A model generated the notes under the pieces. It worked only from the letters and a program-made list of their open reading frames with translations. It did no database searches and was not told the origin of the DNA. A DNA stretch of 10,543 bases from an uncultured Opitutaceae bacterium (lineage in GTDB: Bacteria; Verrucomicrobiota; Verrucomicrobiia; Opitutales; Opitutaceae). The stretch lies in contig CAKZMS010000594.1 of the NCBI GenBank assembly GCA_937128785.1, positions 1 through 10,543 of the forward strand, read 5' to 3'. Shown here in pieces: positions 5,542 through 10,543 of this stretch; the stretch's first letter is position 1; the number at the start of each line of letters is the position of its first letter. The position numbers were made by a program, and so were the translations under genes.

Positions 5542-6198
5542 ATGCGACTCCTCATCTGCTTCGCCCTGCTACTGTTCTCAGGCTCCGGACTTTCGGCTAA
5601 AGTCACCCTCAATGACCCCACTTCGCGAGCCGGGTTTATTTCGCTGCTGCTCATCAATGAAGCTCCGTTCCCCGGTGAACATTCCTATCTGAGTGTCAAC
5701 GATACCAGGACCGGGATGCTTCAGATTCTCTGGGTGCTGCACAATCGCATCGAGCGCATCCCCCGGGGTTACCAGCAACGTCACATCGCGACCGTTTCGA
5801 CCAACGACATCATCGATGTGATCACCGCGGGAGGCACGCGCGGTCAGGTCGATGGATTCTATCGCGACCCCCGGGGCATTCCCACCGCCGTGCCCCGCGT
5901 CCACGAACGGGTCGCCTACCTCACGCGTATCGGCAATACCGGCCCTCCCGGCAAATTCGCCGCCCTGCTCAACTACGCCAAGGAACTCGGTGAGGCCTAC
6001 GCCAATGCCGGACCCGACGGGCCGGATATTTTCCGCGACCTCATGTGGGTGGACCGTATCCGCGCAACCGGTAGCGCCTTTTCCTGGATGACCGACGCGC
6101 CTCACTACAGCCCGGGCGGGAACTACCTGCGCATCCCCCCATCCAATCGCGGCGTCTTGGCCGGCAATCAATTCTTCACGCTCAGAGCTCCCCAATGA
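5542..6198 (+). CDS. exported protein, possibly a SleB-like cell-wall hydrolase
   Basis: This is a 218-residue protein with a clear Sec signal peptide, MRLLICFALLLFSGSGLSA (cleavage near residue 19). The mature part begins with FISLLLINEAPFPGE (about 32-46) and continues MLQILWVLHNRIERIP (about 59-74). It ends with NYLRIPPSNRGVLAGNQFFT. The order 'E-A-x(n)-G-E', a helix ending in 'NR', and a closing 'GNxFF' strand recalls SleB/CwlJ-type lysozyme-fold hydrolases, where the early Glu (here Glu40) is catalytic. The match is partial and the middle (HIATVSTNDIIDVITAGG) is unfamiliar, so function remains tentative. I start at ATG 5542, because the 30 extra residues from ATG 5452 would block the signal peptide and overlap the previous gene. 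Its stop overlaps the next start (ATGA). Confidence 0.6.
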   Translation: MRLLICFALLLFSGSGLSAKVTLNDPTSRAGFISLLLINEAPFPGEHSYLSVNDTRTGMLQILWVLHNRIERIPRGYQQRHIATVSTNDIIDVITAGGTRGQVDGFYRDPRGIPTAVPRVHERVAYLTRIGNTGPPGKFAALLNYAKELGEAYANAGPDGPDIFRDLMWVDRIRATGSAFSWMTDAPHYSPGGNYLRIPPSNRGVLAGNQFFTLRAPQ

Positions 6199-7082
6199 AA
6201 ACCTCCCTCCTTTTTCTGGTCTCATTCCTGGCCGGCAGTCTCAACCTGCTGACCGCCCAGCCTGCCACCACCGCTCACAATCCGGACCATCCGGCGGAAA
6301 CCCGCGAGAACCTGCTGGAAGTGGTCCATCACCTCTACCTTTGGTATTACGACCAATCGTTCTTTCCGCCCGGTGAGGAATTATCGGAGCTCAAGGTATA
6401 TTTCCGCACCGTGGAGCGTACCTTGGACGCCGGGGACAACAGCGAGTTTGGGGAACTGTTTTTTCCCGCGATCCAGATGCTGGTCGAGCTGAAGCGTTCC
6501 AACTATCACATCGATGAAATCGACCACGCCGTGCGCGACGAGTTTTTCAAAATCCGTCGGGTGCAACGCGCTACCACCGCTCCCGTCTCCCTGGACGAAT
6601 ACCGCACCACCGTGGTCAACCGCGACGAATTGCGGGAGTGGTTCAGCACCAAGTCCCACGCGGCCCCGCCCTTGGCAGACGCTCTGCGCGAGCAACTGCG
6701 CGACACCCTGCTGAAACACCAGTTTGACCAGCAATGGGACGACACGGCGGTGCATATTTTCTACACCTCTCCCCTCTCCCCGGTTTCGAACGACATCTGG
6801 GTTCTCCATGAAAACACCAATCAACTGCTGCAGTTCTCTGCGGATATGGATGTAAGCGATCACGCGACCTGGGACAAACTGGACCTGCGCCTGAAGTTCC
6901 ATCAGTTGGATCCCAACCTCATTTTGGTTCCCGACCGCGAACGGACCGAAGCGAACGAACTCAACAAAGACTTCATCGGTCGCGCCCTGTTCAACTGTGT
7001 CGTGTTGGGGAACCGCATTGAAGTGCTGCCGGAGGCGGTGCAGGCGTTTCTCGAGCGCGAACGCGCGCCGGCGTCCGAGTAG
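6195..7082 (+). CDS. exported protein of unknown function
   Basis: This is a 295-residue protein whose start overlaps the previous stop (ATGA), implying coupled translation. It begins with a Sec signal, MKTSLLFLVSFLAGSLNLLT, with likely cleavage just after, before Gln-Pro. The mature part is charged, mostly helical in appearance and rich in aromatic residues near the front (HHLYLWYYDQSFFPPGEEL, about 50-68). The second half has repeated W-D and L-D-L-R segments (for example IWVLHENTNQLLQFSADMDV). There is one cysteine near the C-terminus (NCVVLG) and no recognisable catalytic motif. I do not recognise the family. The coupling suggests that it works with, or on the same envelope process as, the preceding exported protein. 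No terminator specific to the plus strand follows; the hairpin at 7092-7115 has its T-tract on the other strand. Confidence 0.7.
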   Translation: MKTSLLFLVSFLAGSLNLLTAQPATTAHNPDHPAETRENLLEVVHHLYLWYYDQSFFPPGEELSELKVYFRTVERTLDAGDNSEFGELFFPAIQMLVELKRSNYHIDEIDHAVRDEFFKIRRVQRATTAPVSLDEYRTTVVNRDELREWFSTKSHAAPPLADALREQLRDTLLKHQFDQQWDDTAVHIFYTSPLSPVSNDIWVLHENTNQLLQFSADMDVSDHATWDKLDLRLKFHQLDPNLILVPDRERTEANELNKDFIGRALFNCVVLGNRIEVLPEAVQAFLERERAPASE

Positions 7083-7085
7083 CGC

Positions 7086-7115
7086 AAAAATGCGTCCACC
7101 CCGAAGGGTGGACGC
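7086..7115 (-). terminator. intrinsic terminator of the OmpW-like gene
   Basis: GCGTCCACCC (7092-7101) and GGGTGGACGC (7106-7115) form a perfect 10-bp stem with a 4-nt loop. Read on the minus strand the loop is TTCG closed by C-G, a very stable tetraloop, and the stem is followed by ATTTTT. It lies about 30 nt beyond the stop of the OmpW-like gene. On the plus strand there is no T-run after the stem, although the hairpin also sits directly after the convergent gene's stop. Confidence 0.85.
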
Positions 7116-7144
7116 CACCAAGGATAGAGCGCCTAAACGGCGAC

Positions 7145-7777
7145 TCAGAAGTCGTAACGCAGACCCACGGCGTAGAGCCACGGATCAAGGATCGCCGTGG
7201 TCAGCTTGGTGCCTCCGGCGGAGACGCCGGTATCGAGGGCGGCCCGTTTCACATCAACATTGAGGTGCCACCGGTCATTGATGCGGTAATCAAATCCCGC
7301 CTGGGCCGCGACCCCCACACTCGAACTGTCGAGATCGAGGGGCACACCCGCGACGGAGAGGTTGTCGTCAAAGATGAGGGTGAAGTTTACCCCGAGTCCG
7401 AAGTAGGGACGGAACGGTCCTTCGATCGCCGGAGCGTATTGGAGATACAGGGTCGGAGGCAGATGCTTGAATGATCCCAGGCGACCCACCCCGGCCAAAT
7501 CAACCGTGTGGCTTTGGGGAATCGTGAGCACGAGCTCGGCCGAAAGGGTTTCATTAATCTGATAATCGATATCGATCTCCGGAATCCATTTGTCGCTGAT
7601 GGAAATGGCGTTGGCGGGAAAATCGATGCCGAGGGCGGTGAAGGCCTTCGATTTATCGACGGTTTCCAGGTAGGTCGCGCGCAGCCGGACCGACCAGGGA
7701 CTTTCCGCGCTGGCGAGGGAGGAGAAGAGCAGGCCGACCACGGCAATGCTCAGAATAAAGGAACGGAGGGTTTTCAT
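7145..7777 (-). CDS. OmpW-family outer-membrane beta-barrel protein
   Basis: This is a 210-residue protein with an N-terminal signal peptide, MKTLRSFILSIAVVGLLF through ASA (cleavage about residue 24), and a C-terminal phenylalanine (LRYDF), typical of barrel proteins assembled by BAM. OmpW landmarks appear in order: SPWSVRLRATYLE at the mature start, SDKWIPEIDIDYQINETLSA, the conserved HLPPTLYLQYAP, FRPYFGLGVNFTLIFDD, VGVAAQAGFDYRINDRWHLN and DPWLYAVGLRYDF. OmpW proteins are small eight-stranded barrels with a hydrophobic lateral channel, linked to passage of small hydrophobic molecules and to stress adaptation. Length is normal. It is monocistronic, with its own terminator and a 210-bp upstream gap containing a long inverted repeat. 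The leader AACCCAAACCT just before ATG has no Shine-Dalgarno sequence. Confidence 0.9.
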   Translation of the reverse strand: MKTLRSFILSIAVVGLLFSSLASAESPWSVRLRATYLETVDKSKAFTALGIDFPANAISISDKWIPEIDIDYQINETLSAELVLTIPQSHTVDLAGVGRLGSFKHLPPTLYLQYAPAIEGPFRPYFGLGVNFTLIFDDNLSVAGVPLDLDSSSVGVAAQAGFDYRINDRWHLNVDVKRAALDTGVSAGGTKLTTAILDPWLYAVGLRYDF

Positions 7778-7801
7778 AGGTTTGGGTTAGTTCTCGTCCC
7801 T

Positions 7802-7858
7802 CCTGATGAGGTCCGACGGGCGCACTCTAAGGGCTGAAACCTGCCCTGCCTCGTCAGG
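7802..7858. repeat. inverted repeat upstream of the OmpW-like gene
   Basis: CCTGATGAGG (7802-7811) and CCTCGTCAGG (7849-7858) are complementary over 10 bp with one G-T wobble, around a 37-nt spacer. The pair lies 25-81 nt upstream of the OmpW-like start codon, so it could form a leader-RNA hairpin or be paired operator half-sites. Both arms recur as 10-mers in the gap at 4222-4240. Confidence 0.4.
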
Positions 7859-7921
7859 GTTTGGCATAGAGACCGCATTCCTTGTCGCGGGAGCGAACGG
7901 TCCTGGCCGGCGACCCGCCGC

Positions 7922-7954
7922 AAAAAAAAACGCCGCGTGAATCACGCGGCGTTT
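7922..7954 (-). terminator. intrinsic terminator of the S9-type gene
   Basis: CGCCGCGTGA (7931-7940) and TCACGCGGCG (7942-7951) form a very GC-rich stem, in practice with a small loop around GAATC. A9 (7922-7930) on the plus strand becomes T9 directly after the stem on the minus strand. It lies about 35-65 nt past the stop of the S9-type gene and is a textbook intrinsic terminator for it. Confidence 0.93.
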
Positions 7955-7987
7955 GAATCAAACTGGCAGCCGAGCGGCGGCGGCGGC

Positions 7988-10045
7988 TTACTTCAGATTC
8001 GTATCCAGAAACTGGAGCATCCGTTCAAACAGCGCGACGCGGGCATCGAGGCTGACCATCGAACCTTCGATGTTGTGAACCTCGTAGGGCACCCCGGCGG
8101 AAAGCAGATCATCGATCAACTCAGCTGATTCCTTACCTTCAAACGTCTGGTTATCGCGATCTTTGATGACCAGGACCGGATCCTCAATTTGGTCGACGCG
8201 GCGGCCCGAAGAGATGGCGTCATATTTCGCGGCCTCGGAGCCCGGATCGCCCAACAGCGTGAAGAGCAGACCGTAGGTGGAGTGGTTTTGGCGATTGGGT
8301 CCGATCTCGTTGGCGAGGCGTTGCCAGTCAAAAATGCCGGAAACCGTCACTCCGCAGCGATAGAGGTCAGGCTCTTCGACCAGTCCGGTTACCGCCAAAT
8401 AACCGCCGAAACCGCCGCCGGAAATGCCGACTCGATCCGGATCAATCATGCCGGTCTTCAACACGGTGCGCGCGGCCTGCGTCACGTCATCGTGCATCAT
8501 CATGACATCACCCTGATCCCGCGGAGTGAACATCCAGTCGTAACCAGTCGATCCGCGGTAGTTGGGCTGCAACACGGCAAATCCGCGACTGGCGAGGAGC
8601 TGCGCCTCCGGCTCGAAGCCCCATGAGGTCCGCGCGTAGGGGCCACCATGAGGCAGCACCACGAGGGGGGCGGGATTCTCCTTGGTGGTGCCTGCCGGCA
8701 ACGTCACGAAGGCGTCGAGCTCATGACCGTCTGAAGTGGTGTATTTGAGAATGCTGGTCGGGCTTAGCCGGGCATTGGGCAGCCACGGACGCTCGCTGGA
8801 AAGCACGTCCAGTTTCTTGGCCTGCACGTCGAGCGTGAAGTAGGTGACCGGATCACGGTCCGAAGTGACGGCGAGCAACATGACATTGGCATCGGTGCTC
8901 AAATCGACGAGACGGACCACCCGGCCGGGGAAGTAGTTGTTCAGGCTCTGCTGCAATTCGCGGTAGCCTTCATCAAACCACTGGGTGGTCGGACCGGTGC
9001 GATCGTAGTAAACCCCCACGATTGCATTGCTGCCGGGATCGCGAAACACCGTGCCGTGGAAATCATATTTTGCATCCTGCAACAAGACATCGCCCAACTC
9101 GCCGGTGAGCGCATTGACCATCTGCAGGACATTGGGTTGGCGTTCGGGATGGCGAATCGCCATCAGCACCTCGCCGGGCTGCTGCCCCACATCGACCAGA
9201 CGGGCGCTGTCAAAACCGAGGGGCGAACGAAACCACTCCTTGCCGTCCCACACATTGAGCACGATTTCGTTATCGATCGCCGTATAGGCGTAACCCAGAC
9301 CGCCCACACCGTTGGGCAGGTATCCCAGTTGGGTGCCTTCGGGCAGCGGGACCACGCTTAAAATGGACTCGGAGTGACGTTCGGTGATCGCCACCAGACC
9401 CGCCTCTTCATTTTCGGGATCAACTTCAATGAAGCCGCCGAGATTGTTGCCGGCATCCATCTCCACCACGGCGGGACCGCCTTCGGAGCTCCCTACCGAA
9501 ACCCAAACCAGGGGTTTCAGGGGATCATCCGGCGGGACCACAACGATCCGCGCCGAGCCATACTGATAGAGCGGGTAAGCGCTCCCCGGATCGGCGATCT
9601 CGGCCACCATGAGACCAACGTCGGATCCAAAATTATTCACCAAGTTGTAGGCGATATGCGTGTCTCCCAACCAGCGAAACTCGTCGACCATGGCGGCATC
9701 ACCGGCTCCGAGGAAAAAATCCTCTCCCGTGCTCAACTCCCGGATCAACAACTGATAGGAAGGTCCACCCGCGGAATACAGGGCGGCTACATGCGTGCCG
9801 GAGTCGTTAAGCTGGGCACCGCGCAGCAGCGGAGTGCGCATGAAGGCTTCCACGGGAATCGGACCAGCCGGAACCTCCGGAGCCACGACCTCCGGGGTCT
9901 CCGGGGTGGCGGCCGGGGCGGTCTCACCACCGGGAGGGGGGAAAGATACCGTGGGGGCTTCCTCTTCTTGGGCAGCCCCGGAGACGGCAATAGCCAGGGC
10001 GCCCAGCGCCACCAAGGAACGAAGTAAAAATCGAGTGTGTGTCAT
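7988..10045 (-). CDS. exported S9 prolyl oligopeptidase-like protein, likely inactive
   Basis: This is a 685-residue protein. It has a signal peptide (MTHTRFLLRSLVALGALAIA to about residue 25), a Pro/Ala/Glu-rich linker (about 28-62), a beta-rich N-terminal domain expected to be a propeller (about 65-420), and a C-terminal alpha/beta-hydrolase domain (about 430-685). The hydrolase domain keeps S9 landmarks: HGGPYARTSWGFEPE (from 466), YRGSTGY (about 496-502) and DPDRVGISGGGFGGY (about 535-549). S9 peptidases cut peptides using Ser-Asp-His. Here the nucleophile position in GGSxGGY is Gly545, HGxxD reads KDRDN with Asn632 in place of Asp, and the EGxGHGF region reads EGSMVSL (660-666) with no His. 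All three catalytic residues therefore appear lost while the fold looks intact, pointing to a pseudo-peptidase that may bind peptides or partners. I start at ATG 10045 because it opens directly on the signal peptide. Confidence 0.88.
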   Translation of the reverse strand: MTHTRFLLRSLVALGALAIAVSGAAQEEEAPTVSFPPPGGETAPAATPETPEVVAPEVPAGPIPVEAFMRTPLLRGAQLNDSGTHVAALYSAGGPSYQLLIRELSTGEDFFLGAGDAAMVDEFRWLGDTHIAYNLVNNFGSDVGLMVAEIADPGSAYPLYQYGSARIVVVPPDDPLKPLVWVSVGSSEGGPAVVEMDAGNNLGGFIEVDPENEEAGLVAITERHSESILSVVPLPEGTQLGYLPNGVGGLGYAYTAIDNEIVLNVWDGKEWFRSPLGFDSARLVDVGQQPGEVLMAIRHPERQPNVLQMVNALTGELGDVLLQDAKYDFHGTVFRDPGSNAIVGVYYDRTGPTTQWFDEGYRELQQSLNNYFPGRVVRLVDLSTDANVMLLAVTSDRDPVTYFTLDVQAKKLDVLSSERPWLPNARLSPTSILKYTTSDGHELDAFVTLPAGTTKENPAPLVVLPHGGPYARTSWGFEPEAQLLASRGFAVLQPNYRGSTGYDWMFTPRDQGDVMMMHDDVTQAARTVLKTGMIDPDRVGISGGGFGGYLAVTGLVEEPDLYRCGVTVSGIFDWQRLANEIGPNRQNHSTYGLLFTLLGDPGSEAAKYDAISSGRRVDQIEDPVLVIKDRDNQTFEGKESAELIDDLLSAGVPYEVHNIEGSMVSLDARVALFERMLQFLDTNLK

Positions 10046-10197
10046 GATGCAGATTCGAGGTCGGAGAACACCCATCCGGGGGGCGGACAGGCCAGATCGT
10101 CGAGGGTAAAAGGACGACCGAAACAAACCCCGGGTTCCACCGCACGCCGAAATTTCAGCTTCTTTTGGGTAGGCTGAGCCCCGGTTTGGCCAGGTAA

Positions 10198-10543
10198 CTA
10201 CAGGTTTTTAGCCAGAAACTCCTCGATCTTGGCCATAACTTCCATGCGATTCTCCAGGTCAAACTCACCCCACCCTTCGCGTTCCGTGAAAATCGAATCG
10301 TGAGGAACATTGGCCTTTTTGAGGGCACTGATCAGGCGGCGCGACTCCAGACGATGCAGGGAGGGATTGTCGCGACCTTGGGTGACCAGCATGGGAGCCT
10401 TCATTTGGTCGACAAAGTTGATGGGGCTGATGCGTCGGAACTTGTCCCGGTTCTTCCCGGGCTCTCCCAGCTTGTAGTTGAGGCGGCGCTCGAAGGCGTC
10501 GTCGATGGCCGCGTCGTGGTTGGTGGTCAGGACCACGACCCCC
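10198..10543 (-). CDS. S9-type peptidase-like protein, C-terminal part (cut by window edge)
   Basis: The frame runs off the right edge; only the last 114 or so residues, to the TAG stop, are visible. They match the end of an S9 alpha/beta-hydrolase domain: FRRISPINFVDQMKAPMLVT (the strand before the catalytic Asp), a helix SRRLISALKKANVPHD, and a final ENRMEVMAKIEEFLAKNL. Where S9 enzymes have 'HG/QGxxDPxV' this protein reads QGRDNPSL, with Asn at the Asp position (codon 10366-10368). Where they have EGHGF it reads EGWGEF, with Trp for His (codon 10270-10272). The serine-nucleophile region is outside the window. The gene lies 152 nt upstream of the complete S9-type gene on the same strand, with no obvious terminator between, so they may be cotranscribed paralogues. 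Confidence 0.8.
   Translation of the reverse strand, partial: GVVVLTTNHDAAIDDAFERRLNYKLGEPGKNRDKFRRISPINFVDQMKAPMLVTQGRDNPSLHRLESRRLISALKKANVPHDSIFTEREGWGEFDLENRMEVMAKIEEFLAKNL

Noticed and set aside
6381..7181. Long minus-strand open frame (266 codons) opposite the exported protein gene.
   Set aside because: It covers a signal-peptide protein on the other strand, runs through the terminator hairpin at 7086-7115 and into the OmpW-like gene, and its product is low-complexity without a known domain.
7777..7845. Possible hammerhead ribozyme: CTGATGA at 7803-7809 and GAAA at 7836-7839, with GGTCC/GGGCT able to form stem II and a 5-bp stem III to TAGGT at 7777-7781.
   Set aside because: Stem I fails: the pairs next to the cleavage site are mismatched (T7783 with C7802) and only about three weak pairs follow. 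CTGATGA is expected about once by chance in a window this size, and the segment is better explained by the inverted repeat 7802-7858.
8411..8422. Reading GISGGG in the S9-type protein as an intact GxSxGG nucleophile motif.
   Set aside because: The pattern fits by letters, but the fixed spacing from DPDRVGI to GGY places Gly545, not Ser542, at the nucleophile elbow, and the Asp and His sites are also altered.
9374..10027. Long plus-strand open frame (217 codons) opposite the S9-type gene.
   Set aside because: It lies entirely antisense to a well-supported gene, has no recognisable domain and is the kind of shadow frame common in GC-rich DNA.

Overview
The window reads as chromosomal DNA of a GC-rich Gram-negative bacterium. 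The OmpW-type outer-membrane protein, the lipoprotein and several signal peptides imply an outer membrane. My best guess for the lineage is Verrucomicrobiota, near Opitutaceae. This rests on the family mix, the scarcity of Shine-Dalgarno sequences and the C/A-rich leaders, and is inference only. No tRNA, rRNA, CRISPR array, transposase or integrase was seen.

Left part (1-3139, plus strand). An AT-rich regulatory region of about 120 bp leads into a tight five-gene run: a sulfide:quinone oxidoreductase (SQR)-like flavoprotein, a DUF1641 protein, a single-cysteine DsrC/TusE-type sulfur carrier, a DsrE2-type sulfurtransferase and a 61-residue DUF2892 membrane protein. Together they look like a compact sulfide-oxidising and persulfide-relay module. 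SQR would pass sulfane sulfur made from sulfide to DsrE2 and the DsrC/TusE-like protein, with DUF1641 as a partner of the flavoprotein and DUF2892 as a membrane anchor. No dsrAB, hdr, sox or tusBCD genes are in the window.

Middle part (3150-7082, plus strand). A hairpin separates the sulfur genes from a methyltransferase-fold protein and a small lipoprotein. Next comes a luciferase-like flavin-dependent oxidoreductase whose stop overlaps (GTGA) the start of a 52-residue cysteine-rich putative zinc-binding protein. Two secreted proteins of uncertain function follow, joined by an ATGA overlap.

Right part (7086-10543, minus strand). An OmpW-family barrel protein and a large exported S9-type (prolyl oligopeptidase-like) protein each end in a convincing intrinsic terminator. 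A second S9-type protein is cut by the right edge. Both S9 proteins have lost catalytic residues: the complete one lacks Ser, Asp and His at the expected places, and the partial one lacks Asp and His. They look like a tandem pair of pseudo-peptidases.

The points most worth following up are the five-gene sulfur module, the paired S9 pseudoenzymes with a shared Asp-to-Asn change, and the small cysteine-rich protein coupled to the flavin oxidoreductase.
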